Below are positions 1-8,735 of a DNA stretch of 64,000 nt, piece after piece. Position numbers and translations under genes: made by a program. The stretch spans positions 1-64,000 of the forward strand of contig NZ_AUJU01000012.1 in NCBI RefSeq assembly GCF_000424385.1. The letters are read 5' to 3'. The DNA is from Butyrivibrio sp. LC3010 (GTDB lineage: Bacteria; Bacillota; Clostridia; Lachnospirales; Lachnospiraceae). The notes under the pieces were generated by a model, which saw nothing but the letters and a program-made list of their open reading frames with translations, did not search any database and was not told where the DNA came from. The first letter of the stretch is position 1. Each line of letters opens with the position of its first letter.

Positions 1-225
1 ATACACTATACTCCCAAGCATGGAAGTTGGCTTGATATTGCCGAAATAGAACTCAATGTTATGACAAGGCAGTGCCTATCACGACGGATATCAAATATTG
101 ATTTGCTTATAAAAGAACTCAGCACTTGGGAAGATGAGCGTAATTCAAATAAAGCAACTGTAGATTGGCAATTCAAAACATCTGATGCAAGAATCAAACT
201 CAAATCGCTGTACCCTGTCCTTTAA
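1..225 (+). mobile_element. IS630-type transposase, C-terminal fragment (cut by window edge)
   Basis: The frame is open from base 1 to the TAA at 223-225 and encodes the last 74 residues of a DDE transposase. The stretch HYTPKHGSWLDIAEIEL at the start is typical of the end of the IS630/Tc1-mariner catalytic domain, where the Glu of a DDE triad lies in the GSWLDIAEIE context. The 5' part lies outside the window, so intactness cannot be judged. The element's right terminal repeat is not certain; it should lie between 226 and about 268, next to the hairpin element that follows. Confidence 0.8.
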
Positions 226-269
226 GGCAGGGAGCGACTTTGATTAATTGTCAACATGTCAGTACACTA

Positions 270-427
270 GTGTTTTGTCTGGATGACTTTTGATTTAATT
301 ACGAAGTATCATTCTCAATAGGCTAGGAATCTGAATGAGTCGTAGCGGTGGCTACGGCGATTGAAGATGACGATGCATATTGAGAATTAGACAAGTAATT
401 AAACAAATTGTCATCCAGACAAGACAC
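270..427. mobile_element. MITE-like 158-bp hairpin element flanked by TA
   Basis: Outer arms at 270-302 and 395-427 are inverted copies (GTGTYTTGTCTGGATGAC at the ends), with a nested pair attctcaata/tattgagaat (311-320 and 379-388) and an inner cgtagc/gctacg hairpin (341-356). A TA dinucleotide lies directly outside each end (268-269, 428-429), which is the target duplication of IS630/Tc1-mariner elements. There is no ORF. It sits 45 bp after the IS630-type transposase, so it may be a non-autonomous derivative of the same family (inference), or part of that IS end. Confidence 0.6.
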
Positions 428-454
428 TAGCCTTTCGCAAAGCGAAAGGCTAGT
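426..454. terminator. Perfect 29-bp palindrome, possible bidirectional terminator
   Basis: Two 13-nt arms (actagcctttcgc and its complement) flank a 3-nt loop. No long T tract follows on either strand, so termination is only a possibility. It overlaps the right end of the hairpin element by two bases and could instead be a boundary structure of the IS/MITE. Confidence 0.4.
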
Positions 455-759
455 TATATAGAATCTCTAATTTAAATTTGAGAAATTGAATAATTATTTA
501 AGCATTAATTAATATAAAAAATAAAGCGCATAAATAATCAGATATATCACATTAAAACCTGGAATCAAGCATATTCTGATATTTAAATATAGCGTATGTT
601 ATCTATAATTAAGATTAATTATCACAATCTTCATTCAAATATTATATATACACTTAACTATTGTATATTAATCTGGTATTACGGCTGTTAAAAATCATCA
701 TAACAACTGTTATATATAGGTATTAGTGCCGCTTGTGTCCTTCAAATTAAATGCTATGA
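455..759. other. AT-rich intergenic stretch, no gene seen
   Basis: This stretch separates the IS/MITE remnant from the 3' end of metF. No ORF, RNA structure or clear terminator for metF was found in it. Confidence 0.5.
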
Positions 760-1626
760 TTACCTAACTGCATTTATCATAGTTTCTGCAAGATCTGGTT
801 TATTCATAATGTAAAAATGAAGCCCGTCTACACCTTCCTGCTTTAATTCCAGAGCCTGTCTTATTGCGTAATCTATACCATATTTCTTCATTTCTTCCGG
901 TTTGTCCCCATATTTCGCAATAATCTCTGATAATTCTTCAGGCACAGTTGTGCCTGATAATGTAACTGTCGTGCCCAATTGTTTTGCGCTGGTAATTGGC
1001 ATTATTCCTGCTGAAATTGGCACTGTAACCCCAATTTTTGATAGTTTTTCTCTTAATCGTCTAAAATAGTCATTATCAAAAAATAATTGTGAAATGAGCA
1101 CCTCACAGCCATTCTCTACTTTTATTTTTGTATTACGTACATCATCTTCTTCAGAAATTGCTTCAGGATGTTTATGCGGATAACATGCTCCAAGAAGAGT
1201 AAAATCCATACCTTTATCCTTTATGAATTTCGCCATATCACTCGCATGAATAAAATCTCTGGAATTAAATTCATCATCGGTCATTATCTTAGGTCTGTCT
1301 CCCCTAAGTACTAGTATATTATCTATTCCAATTGCTTTGAACTTATCAAGACCTTCTTCCAGCTTTTCCTTGGTAAATCCTACGCTTGTAATATGAGATA
1401 CAACTTCCAGCCCAGCCTTGTTTTTTGCATAATCTGCTATTTCTACGGCTTTTCCTGCATTTGATCCCCCTGCACCATAAGTTACACTGACAAAATCAAG
1501 ATTAAGACTTGCTAAACTATCTAATTTTGAATAAATATTTACAAATTCGTCTTCCTTTTTAGGTGGATATATTTCACAAGACAATACTTGTTTTCCTTCA
1601 TTGTATAGCTTTCTTACACTTCCCAT
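760..1626 (-). CDS. metF: Methylenetetrahydrofolate reductase (MetF)
   Basis: The 288-aa protein has the full length of bacterial MetF, an FAD-dependent TIM barrel that reduces 5,10-methylene-THF to 5-methyl-THF for methionine synthesis and, in acetogenic clostridia, for C1 flow. Seen in the sequence: the N-terminal SCEIYPPK segment carrying the conserved Glu, VSVTYGAGGS, the LRGDRP motif and the GIMPI strand. The start is supported by an AAGGAGGAG site seven bases upstream. A TATAAT-like -10 (TTATAAT near 1655 on the minus strand) suggests its own promoter with a short leader. No riboswitch fold was seen. No methionine synthase or THF genes are nearby, so it stands alone on this replicon. 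Confidence 0.93.
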   Translation of the reverse strand: MGSVRKLYNEGKQVLSCEIYPPKKEDEFVNIYSKLDSLASLNLDFVSVTYGAGGSNAGKAVEIADYAKNKAGLEVVSHITSVGFTKEKLEEGLDKFKAIGIDNILVLRGDRPKIMTDDEFNSRDFIHASDMAKFIKDKGMDFTLLGACYPHKHPEAISEEDDVRNTKIKVENGCEVLISQLFFDNDYFRRLREKLSKIGVTVPISAGIMPITSAKQLGTTVTLSGTTVPEELSEIIAKYGDKPEEMKKYGIDYAIRQALELKQEGVDGLHFYIMNKPDLAETMINAVR

Positions 1627-1668
1627 TTTGCTCTCCTCCTTTTTTCATTTCATGTATTATAACACATG

Positions 1669-1698
1669 AAAACTGCCAGGGGGCAGCCTGGCAGTTTT
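1669..1698 (-). terminator. Hairpin terminator upstream of metF
   Basis: Perfect 12-bp arms (aaaactgccagg and its complement) with a 6-nt loop, ending in TTTT on either strand. It lies between the cheY-like gene and the metF promoter and would insulate metF from upstream transcription. Confidence 0.7.
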
Positions 1699-1761
1699 CT
1701 ATATGGTTATCAAGCTTGCGATCCATCCATTGATCACTGCAACGTGCCCAAAAAAGGGCAT

Positions 1762-1803
1762 AAAAAACCTGTTTCCATGTCGTTTCCCTTCCATGGAAAC
1801 AGG
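1762..1803 (-). terminator. Rho-independent terminator of the cheY-like gene
   Basis: A 12-nt stem (cctgtttccatg with its complement, 1768-1803) is followed on the minus strand by six T (1762-1767). It lies about 80 nt beyond the stop of the receiver gene. Confidence 0.8.
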
Positions 1804-1880
1804 TTGCTTTCCGTTGCTAATAAATATATCGGTGCATCTGTAAAAAAAATTAGTGCAAATTTATTGATTTATTTTATTAT

Positions 1881-2243
1881 TTATCCAATTGCTTTTTTTA
1901 CTGCCTCTAATACACGATCTGCCTGGAAAGGTTTAACAATAAAGTCTTTTGCGCCTGCCTGTATAGATTCAATAACCATCGCCTGCTGACCCATGGCTGA
2001 GCACATAATGCAACAAGCATTTGGATCTGCAGCCTTTATACCCTTTAGAGCACCAATACCATCAAGCTCCGGCATGGTAATATCAAGAGTTACAAGATCA
2101 GGCTTAAGTTCGTTATACTTGTCGATTGCTATCTTACCATTTTCGGCCTCGCCGGCAATCTCATATCCACCCTTTGTCAGAATGTCTTTCAACATCATGC
2201 GCATAAAAGCGGCATCATCTGTAATAAGTACTCTCTTAGCCAT
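1881..2243 (-). CDS. CheY-like single-domain response regulator
   Basis: This 120-aa protein is one complete receiver domain with no output domain. Acidic pair D9-D10, phospho-acceptor D54 in VTLDITMPELDG, S82 and K104 (IVKPF) are all present, and the sequence most resembles Gram-positive CheY. Phosphorylated CheY normally binds the flagellar switch, but there are no chemotaxis genes in this window, so the kinase and target are unknown. A GGAGG site precedes the ATG by six bases. The gene lies 250 bp downstream of the hypA-like gene on the same strand and ends at its own terminator. Confidence 0.88.
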   Translation of the reverse strand: MAKRVLITDDAAFMRMMLKDILTKGGYEIAGEAENGKIAIDKYNELKPDLVTLDITMPELDGIGALKGIKAADPNACCIMCSAMGQQAMVIESIQAGAKDFIVKPFQADRVLEAVKKAIG

Positions 2244-2495
2244 TATGAACCTCCATATTTTCTATTCCGGACTTCATTTGCGCTCCGGTATATCTCTCGA
2301 ATTCATATACTATTTTATCATAAAATCCATAAAAAAAACCCTAAATCGTCGCTCAAACAATTAAAAAATGATAAAATTTCGTACCGTTTCGAAATAATTT
2401 CTAAAATAATAATATACTCGTACATCATTATAATAATGTATAATAATATTATGCCATCATTATCTATATACATAAGTACATCATATCATCAAAAT

Positions 2496-2843
2496 CTATT
2501 CTTCTATTTCAATGCTTTTGATCTGTATGCCTTTACCACTTACCAGATTACCACTCCTATTATTACATTTGGGGCATCTGTACTTGAACTCTTTTTCAGG
2601 ATGGTATATATTTCCACATTCTTCGCATTTGATTTTCACTTCGATTTCATTTGTAACCAATACTGTATCATTCAGTTCTGTGCCAGCAACAACTTCCGGA
2701 TAATATTTATGAAGATAATAAGGTATTACTCCACTCATTTCTCCAACGTCAACTTCTATCTTTTTAACCTTCTTAATGCTTCTATTTTTCGTCTCGTCAA
2801 GAACTGTATTTACAATATCTATAATATAACTTAATTCATGCAA
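2496..2843 (-). CDS. hypA: HypA/HybF-type nickel-insertion protein
   Basis: The 115-aa protein begins MHE, the nickel-ligating start of HypA, and carries the zinc-binding pair CxxC (C73, C76) and CxxC (C90, C93) at the expected spacing. HypA works with HypB to load Ni into NiFe-hydrogenase. No hydrogenase or other hyp genes are in the window, so its partner must be elsewhere in the genome. The upstream region holds two copies of a TTGACT-n5-AGTCAA dyad (2892-2908 and 3017-3033) that also occurs before the rep and acetyltransferase genes. Confidence 0.85.
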   Translation of the reverse strand: MHELSYIIDIVNTVLDETKNRSIKKVKKIEVDVGEMSGVIPYYLHKYYPEVVAGTELNDTVLVTNEIEVKIKCEECGNIYHPEKEFKYRCPKCNNRSGNLVSGKGIQIKSIEIEE

Positions 2844-2891
2844 ATTAAATAATTCTCCCCTTACTGTATATACAATATCTCTTATTGTATA

Positions 2892-2908
2892 TTGACTATT
2901 TTAGTCAT
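2892..2908. promoter_or_regulatory. TTGACT-n5-AGTCAA-type dyad upstream of hypA
   Basis: Reads TTGACT-atttt-AGTCAt, with 5 of 6 arm bases paired. The same dyad occurs at 3017-3033, 7262-7278 and 10045-10061. It is a candidate operator of one regulator, perhaps the initiator itself. Confidence 0.5.
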
Positions 2909-3016
2909 TTTACTAAACTATTTTTAGTTTAATTTTAATAATGATAGCAATTGTAACCCTATATTCTTACAATTATTCTGTATATCATAATGTATATCAA
3001 TAGTTATTCTTTACTA

Positions 3017-3033
3017 TTGACTATTACAGTCAT
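3017..3033. promoter_or_regulatory. TTGACT-n5-AGTCAA-type dyad, second copy
   Basis: Reads TTGACT-attac-AGTCAt. It lies 125 bp further upstream of hypA than the first copy. Confidence 0.45.
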
Positions 3034-3244
3034 TATTTATATATTTTATTATTTTTGAATTTCATAAGTTAAATTATTTTACTAAATGCAACATGTTTTT
3101 AATGCATAACATATGTTATACTTTAATTATTGCTTACATTGTTTCTTTTGATTGTCAATTTCCCATACATATATAAATATACAGAATATTCAGTATATTT
3201 ATTTTGCCACTATTTTTCCAACGATTAGCTCATTTATTTTTCCA

Positions 3245-3590
3245 GATCCTGGCCAAGTTGTCAGGATTTTCTCTAGGATTTTTTTATATTTTCTATCTAT
3301 AAAAATATGTCCAATATTACATTTATAATCTAACTTATATATATACAATCTACTTCATCCTCAATTTTCTCGTTTTAGTGAGTAAAATTTTTTATTCCAG
3401 ATAGTATATTCATTCTGTATAAATTCATATGCTTTGTGTTTCTATTTTTATTATTATCCAGGAAAAAATCCTGGATTTTTTCCTGGCATCTATTCAATTG
3501 ATTTTATTCATCTTTCGTTGCTAAATTGCCCATTTATTTCACGATAAAATCCTGGATTTTTTTCAGGATTTTTTTCAGGATTTTTTCCGT
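3245..3590. repeat. CAGGATTTTT / TCCTGGATTTTT repeat cluster
   Basis: About seven copies of a C(A/T)GGATTTTTT core lie here, in part as inverted pairs (tccaggaaaaaatcctgga near 3457-3475) and in part as three tandem copies with about 12-bp period (3550-3588). Function is unknown; candidate protein-binding sites in the replication/partition region. Confidence 0.5.
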
Positions 3591-3994
3591 TATTGTGTGC
3601 AAAAACTACATCATACTAATTTAGTATATTTATGTATATATATAAATATATTATATCATCATTATTATATATTATCAATAAATTTTGTTCATTTCACATA
3701 ATTAAATTAATTCATATTGATATATAAATCATAATTCATTTTGATATTAAGTTATATAAATAATAATATAACTCAATTATAAATTCTAATTTTATATTAT
3801 CATTTTTATATCATATCATAATTATAACTTTATATCATACTCTTATATTATATTTATATTTTAGTAATATGTCATCATATATTTATTGTATTCTAATATA
3901 TTTTCATCTATATACTATTCTACTCATTTATATAAATATATATATACTATAATACATTTATATTATGATGTATTTATATTTTTATCATACATAA

Positions 3995-4630
3995 TGATGT
4001 TATGATGTACTTATATTATTATATTATGAAATTTATATATCATGAAATCATTGTACTTATATATAAATAAATCTATATACATTTGTAATGATATATATGC
4101 TGAAATCTATTTTTATAAAGTTATATTTGTATACTTATACATCATGATGTTAATATATTATGAAGTTCTAATCTCGTAATACAATGTTCTAGCCGGATCA
4201 TTTTCTCAGGTTTTCGAATGTTCAATTATACTATTTTGATGTCATTATGTTTTTATATCACATCATCATGTTTATATATATAACTCAATATATAGAGTAT
4301 ATTTTTATTTACTTTCTATATATTGTATATATCATGTTGTTTTGATGTCATTTAAATATGTTTTTATACAATAGCAAAATTATAAATTCTATTTCCAGTT
4401 ATTATTATAAATACATATATCATTATATATTCAATTAGTGTTATATTTTGCGTTTTATAGATTTACATCAGTACATCATTATGTAATTCTATCATTTTTC
4501 GCTATCCTGGCACCTGTGTATTTTCATATAACTATATTCTTATGTATATACATCATGATGTATTGCTATATATCATGACATCATATCTTCATTACTTCAC
4601 AGTCTCATATTTTTGATGTTACATTGATGT
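3995..4630. repeat. ACATCA/TGATGT repeats, candidate partition site
   Basis: Pairs with exact 8-bp register occur at 3995/4003 (TGATGT) and 4465/4473 (ACATCA). The palindrome ACATCATGATGT occurs at 4139-4150 and 4550-4561, and single copies lie at 4238, 4343, 4578, 4614 and 4625. Octamer-spaced sites are what many ribbon-helix-helix DNA-binding proteins recognise, and the gene after parA ends in such a domain (inference). Confidence 0.5.
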
Positions 4631-4996
4631 ATTTATATGTATATGTGCTTATATATTTATATCTATTATTATAATTATCTTTTTATATATTTATATTATT
4701 ATAATTATATATTAGTAATTTGATATTATATTATTATGTTATCTTTATATTTTTATTATATGATATATATTGATTTATATATTTTATAATCTATGTATTT
4801 TTTTAGTTTATTATATTTATATATATGTACTTTTAAATATGTGTATCATTTCATAATGAATATTTATTATATTTTGATATATATATTTCTATCCATCTAT
4901 ATCAATTAATACATATATCAATGTACTTTAATCTTTACACATCTAGTCATCAATGATATATTAATATAGTATTGTTGCTTTATAAGGGAGGAAAAA

Positions 4997-5785
4997 ATGA
5001 AAACTATATCATTTTGTAACCAAAAGGGTGGTGTAGCAAAAACCACATCAACATATGCATTAGCGTCAGGACTTGCGAAAAAAGGTTATAAAGTACTTAT
5101 GATAGATTCAGATCCACAGGAAAATCTAAGCCAGGCTGCAGGAATTGACTTATACAATATACCTGCGGCAACCTTATCTGATGTCTTTAGAACAGAAAAA
5201 GGTGAATCCGGTGCAGATATAAATGATACTTTAATTCCTATTAGTAAAAATTTGGATCTTATAATTGGGGGAATTGAGTTTACTTCTGCTGATCTAGACT
5301 ATTCTGGTGTTACTTCAAGAGAATTTATGCTGAAAAGAGCATTAGCGAAGCTAAATAAGGAATATGACTTCTGTATTATCGATTGCAGCCCTACATTGGC
5401 TTTAATTACACAGAATGTGCTGGCTATAACAGACAAAATCGTTGTTCCGATGACACCAGAAGCATTTGCTACTAATGGTGCTAATATGCTGTTTTCATGG
5501 ATCTCAGTAATGTCAGAACGATTAAATAATCCAAATCTTGATGTTGCAGGTATTTTGGTCACAAATTGTAGAAATACAAATAATGCAAGTATTTGGCTCG
5601 AAGGTATCGAAATGCTTGCAAAAGAGTATGAAATTAAAGTATATGACACAAAAATACATCAAAATGTAGCTGTGGAAGAATCTCAGACATTAAATCAATC
5701 TCTTTTTGAATATGCTCCTACAGCAAGAGCAACAAAAGACTATGCAGCATTTGTTAAGGAATTTTTGAAGGGAGAGTCTAAATGA
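4997..5785 (+). CDS. parA: ParA-type partition ATPase
   Basis: The 262-aa protein carries the deviant Walker A motif KGGVAKTT (residues 10-17), the DSDPQ Walker A' region and a FCIIDCSPTL Walker B strand, which place it in the ParA/Soj/MinD ATPase family. ParA uses ATP hydrolysis on nucleoid DNA to separate replicon copies through a centromere-binding partner. It has no N-terminal DNA-binding extension, as in small type Ib ParA. GGGAGG lies five to six bases before the ATG. The gene overlaps the next one by four bases (ATGA), so the two are translationally coupled. Confidence 0.93.
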   Translation: MKTISFCNQKGGVAKTTSTYALASGLAKKGYKVLMIDSDPQENLSQAAGIDLYNIPAATLSDVFRTEKGESGADINDTLIPISKNLDLIIGGIEFTSADLDYSGVTSREFMLKRALAKLNKEYDFCIIDCSPTLALITQNVLAITDKIVVPMTPEAFATNGANMLFSWISVMSERLNNPNLDVAGILVTNCRNTNNASIWLEGIEMLAKEYEIKVYDTKIHQNVAVEESQTLNQSLFEYAPTARATKDYAAFVKEFLKGESK

Positions 5786-6552
5786 GAAAGAATTTACAAA
5801 ATGCAATGGCAAAGAATTTCCAGAAAATGGTAAATGAACAGCCTACACAAGACACTTCAGAAAAGAATTCTACTATTAATGATGAAAAAAAAGTTGAGAA
5901 AAAGCAGAAGATTCAGGAAGAAATTGCAGAAGTAGAAGAAGAAATTAGTAATGAGGTTTCTGTAGCTGAAGAAGAAGCCGAATCAAAAGACAATAAACCA
6001 GTTCCTTCTGAACCGGAAGAACCTGTACAGGTATCGACTCAACAAGTTGCAGCTCAACCTGTTCAACCTGTTAATCAGGTTCCAACTCAAAACGTTTCTC
6101 AGCCTATAATGCAACAACCGGTACAACCAGCTCAACCAATTATTCCAGAGCCTGTACCGCAGATTCAGTATTACCAGCCACCTATTCAATCACAGCCATT
6201 ACCAACACAGCAACCTCTACCTTTATATAATACAGAGCAAATGGTATCGCCTGTTATGTATCAAAATTATGCGGCTCAGCCCATAAATAGATCTGTACAA
6301 GAAGTTCAGACTACTAAGTCTGTTAATACTAAATCCGGAAGCAAGAAATCTATACCATTGGTTCCTGACGAAAAAAGTAGTGGAGTACTTCATATAAGAT
6401 TAGGTGAGTTAAGATCTTATGTTGATTTTATGACACAATCAACAAAAATGTCTTATCAGCAGTATATTAGTAATCTTATAGAACAAGACTTTGAAAAAAA
6501 TAAAGATTTATATCTTAAATATAAGTCTTTTATGGAACAATTAAATATGTAA
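5782..6552 (+). CDS. ParA partner protein, Pro/Gln-rich with C-terminal ribbon-helix-helix-like domain
   Basis: The 256-aa protein is not recognisable as classical ParB. Residues about 1-70 are charged and rich in Glu/Lys and probably coiled or disordered. Residues 70-155 are Pro/Gln/Val-rich. The last 65 residues (LHIRLGELRSYVDFMTQS onward) read as one beta strand followed by two helices, as in ribbon-helix-helix proteins. Its position as second gene of a parA operon, with coupled translation, makes it the likely centromere-binding protein, comparable in role to ParG or omega. The candidate target is the octamer-spaced ACATCA repeats (inference). A terminator follows at 6607-6650. Confidence 0.7.
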   Translation: MRKNLQNAMAKNFQKMVNEQPTQDTSEKNSTINDEKKVEKKQKIQEEIAEVEEEISNEVSVAEEEAESKDNKPVPSEPEEPVQVSTQQVAAQPVQPVNQVPTQNVSQPIMQQPVQPAQPIIPEPVPQIQYYQPPIQSQPLPTQQPLPLYNTEQMVSPVMYQNYAAQPINRSVQEVQTTKSVNTKSGSKKSIPLVPDEKSSGVLHIRLGELRSYVDFMTQSTKMSYQQYISNLIEQDFEKNKDLYLKYKSFMEQLNM

Positions 6553-6801
6553 AACAACATTGTTGTTAACAATAAATTAATTAACAACAAATTTCTTATT
6601 AATTAGAAGTCCTGAAAAGCTGATAAATAAGCGGTTTTCAGGACTTTTTATTATAGATATAGGGTATAACTGTAGTATATAAAGGGTTAATGAATCAATT
6701 AATATAGGATAAAGCTGATAGAATAAAGGTTCTTAAAATTGCGTTAAAATGTTGAAAATATGTATAAGGTGGTAGTTAATAGGAATATTTCCCGGATTTT
6801 A
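6553..6801. other. Intergenic stretch after par operon with small palindrome
   Basis: Directly after the stop codon lies AACAAC-att-GTTGTT (about 6554-6568) and a second AACAAC at 6585-6590. The par operon terminator follows. No gene was seen. Confidence 0.4.
6607..6650 (+). terminator. Terminator of the parA operon
   Basis: The arms aagtcctgaaaa and ttttcaggactt form a stem that runs into TTTTTA. Confidence 0.8.
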
Positions 6802-7222
6802 TTAGTAGTTTTTAGGTAAGTATGTAAGAAAAAGGGTTTTATAAGGTAGTTTTTTGGGATTTTTTTCTGGTAGTTATAAGGGATATATAAAATCTGATAA
6901 AAAAAGTGTGTTTATTAGTAGATTTTGGGGTTATAAAATGTATTTCAAGTAGAAAAAAGGGAGATGAATGACTTACTTAGTAGAAAAAAGGTATATTGAT
7001 CATCAAACATAGTAGAAAAAAGGGACATAAATATCAAATCAATGTACTCCGCGAACAAAAAGGCATTTTTAAGCTATTATCCATTGACTGAAAATGAATT
7101 AATTATGAGTTACATAGTAGTTTTTAGGGATTATAAATGGTTACTTAGTAGAAAAAAGGAACATATAATCAATTATTTAGTAGAAAAAAGGTATGTTTTA
7201 TACATAGTTAGTAGTAAATAGG
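6802..7222 (+). repeat. Iteron field, consensus TTAGTAGAAAAAAGG
   Basis: Good copies start at 6802, 6915, 6946, 6977, 7009, 7114, 7145, 7177 and 7208, with weaker ones near 6843 and 6867. Neighbouring starts are 31-32 bp apart, close to three helical turns, in two groups of four separated by 105 bp. All lie on the same strand, immediately upstream of a Rep_3 initiator, which is the classic arrangement of an iteron-controlled origin. The last A/T bases vary (agaaaaaagg, agtttttagg, agtaaatagg). Confidence 0.85.
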
Positions 7223-7248
7223 TAGATAAATTATAAAATACTGGTTCG

Positions 7249-7278
7249 GTCAATAAAACGATTGACTAAATAAGTCAA
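7249..7278. promoter_or_regulatory. Inverted repeats before rep, candidate autorepressor operator
   Basis: GTCAAT (7249-7254) faces ATTGAC (7261-7266), and the second half also belongs to the dyad TTGACT-aaata-AGTCAA (7262-7278), giving three alternating half-sites. Rep_3 initiators often repress their own gene as dimers on an inverted repeat; this is the best candidate here. The motif TTAGTTGTTTTGGGGGAT follows at about 7324-7341. Confidence 0.55.
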
Positions 7279-7471
7279 TACAAAATTGTAATTACGTATT
7301 ACTTTTAATTGATATAACGATACTTAGTTGTTTTGGGGGATATTTTGTATGTAATTAGGGAAAAGATGAATAAAATTGAGTATATATATTTACAGTAGAT
7401 TAAAATAGCCTTATAATTAGATAGTATTAAAAAGGTATGAAAAGAGACCAATTGGGTTTAAGGAGGTTGTT

Positions 7472-8707
7472 TTGGGGAGAAAATCCAAAAAGCAGATAGA
7501 AGAAGAAACAACTGCTATCGAAAGTTTTTTATCAAATCAGCATTATAAAAAGGCTAATACATTGATAAATTCTAAAGGAAGATCCACTCTACTTGTTCAA
7601 AAATTATTTGCTGTAAGTATAGCAAAAGCTGAACTTAATCATGATGATAACACTTTAGAAGCAAATATATATGGAACAGATCTTAAGAAAATCTTTGGAG
7701 TTAAAGGCGGGTCTTTTTATGAACATATTAAGGCTGCTATAGAGCCGGCAAAATCAAAGCCGTCTATTCTGGACTGGCGCATTATTTATTCCAATGATGA
7801 TACTAAAGAAATTGAAGCAATTAATGTTATAACTGATGCTTCCTTTAAAAATGGAGTATTGAATGTCAGATATAATAGTAAGATTACTCCGTTTTTAGCA
7901 AATTTGCAGAATAATTATACCGTGCTTAGTTTAGCTGAAGCTGTTCAACTAAATAGTGTGTATTCATTCAGACTTTATGAAATATTAAAAGCAGAGATGG
8001 ATAAACAAAGAGCAATTACTAAGAAAGAGGGACCGTACTATATACAATATCACCTTACGGATCTTAAATTACGCTTAGGAATTATAGATTCTCAGGCTGA
8101 TCCGGCAATAATAAGTGCATTGAAAAAGGGTAATCCCGATTATGATGCAATAGAAAGACAGGCTGATAAACTGGATGGTGCCGGAAAACTAAAAACTTTC
8201 GGTAATTTTAAAAAGTTCGCATTAGATAAAGCACAGAAGGAACTTAATGAAACAACGAGTATCTGGTTTGATTATGAGCCGGTGAAAGCAGGACGTGGTG
8301 GAAGAGTAGTAAGTATAAGGTTTAAAATAGATGTTAATCCAAGAGTTAAGAGTAACAATAACATCTGTAATCAATACACACCGAAAGAAAAAGAGGTAAG
8401 TCCTGTAGAAGAGCTTGAATATATGGATCAGGTTCAGGACATTATTGATGAAAAAGTTAAAGTATCAGAGATAAGATCGATTCTTAAAGCAGCTGATTAT
8501 GATATAGAAAGAATTAAAAATGCTTATGAAGTTTACACATCTCAAAGTAGTCATGTGGATAATTTTGTAGGCTGGATGATATCCGCCATTAAGAATAACT
8601 ATACTAAGCCTTCAGGATCATTTTCAAAGGCTGTTGAAGGAGAATATGTTCAGAGTAGTTTTTCATATAATGATATGGAGTCTGTATTGCTGGATAATTT
8701 TAAATAA
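7472..8707 (+). CDS. rep: Rep_3-family replication initiator
   Basis: The 411-aa protein matches the two-winged-helix Rep_3 (RepB/RepA) initiators. Residues about 25-270 contain the conserved GRSTLLVQKLFAVSIAKAE start, the VLSLAEAVQLNSVYSFRLYEILK helix-turn-helix region and the YHLTDLKLRLGI segment of the second winged helix. The C-terminal 120 residues are a less conserved extension. The start is TTG at 7472, fixed by AGGAGG five bases upstream; no in-frame ATG fits. Upstream lie the iterons and the inverted repeat operator, so copy control by iteron binding is expected. A bidirectional terminator follows at once. Confidence 0.92.
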   Translation: MGRKSKKQIEEETTAIESFLSNQHYKKANTLINSKGRSTLLVQKLFAVSIAKAELNHDDNTLEANIYGTDLKKIFGVKGGSFYEHIKAAIEPAKSKPSILDWRIIYSNDDTKEIEAINVITDASFKNGVLNVRYNSKITPFLANLQNNYTVLSLAEAVQLNSVYSFRLYEILKAEMDKQRAITKKEGPYYIQYHLTDLKLRLGIIDSQADPAIISALKKGNPDYDAIERQADKLDGAGKLKTFGNFKKFALDKAQKELNETTSIWFDYEPVKAGRGGRVVSIRFKIDVNPRVKSNNNICNQYTPKEKEVSPVEELEYMDQVQDIIDEKVKVSEIRSILKAADYDIERIKNAYEVYTSQSSHVDNFVGWMISAIKNNYTKPSGSFSKAVEGEYVQSSFSYNDMESVLLDNFK

Positions 8708-8735
8708 AAAACGAGCTCATCTGAGCTCGTTTTTT
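8706..8735. terminator. Bidirectional terminator between rep and the HPr-like gene
   Basis: The stem acgagctca/tgagctcgt with 2-nt loop is flanked by A5 and T7, serving converging genes. Confidence 0.9.

Larger units (their letters stand above)
2844..4996. other. 2.1-kb AT-rich gene-free region, probable origin/centromere region
   Basis: No convincing ORF is seen on either strand. The sequence is dominated by A/T runs and by three repeat classes: TTGACT-n5-AGTCAt dyads at 2892 and 3017; CAGGATTTTT/TCCTGGATTTTT repeats between about 3245 and 3590; and ACATCA/TGATGT hexamers between about 3600 and 4640, some as octamer-spaced pairs (3995-4008, 4465-4478) or palindromes (4139-4150, 4550-4561). 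Its place directly upstream of parA and near an iteron-controlled initiator suggests a strand-opening or partition region (inference). Confidence 0.65.

Noticed and set aside
1627-1700. Possible SAM or T-box riboswitch before metF
   Set aside because: The leader from the -10-like site to the ATG is too short, and the only hairpin (1669-1698) lies upstream of that promoter.
2436-2834. Plus-strand ORF of 132 codons opposite hypA
   Set aside because: Its translation is hydrophobic and unlike any family, while the minus strand gives a complete HypA with conserved Cys and ribosome-site context.
6915-7222. Regular 31-32 bp repeats that could suggest a CRISPR array
   Set aside because: The repeats are only about 15 bp, degenerate, very A-rich, separated by about 16 bp and broken by a long gap. 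They lie upstream of a Rep_3 gene, so they are iterons; no cas genes are near.
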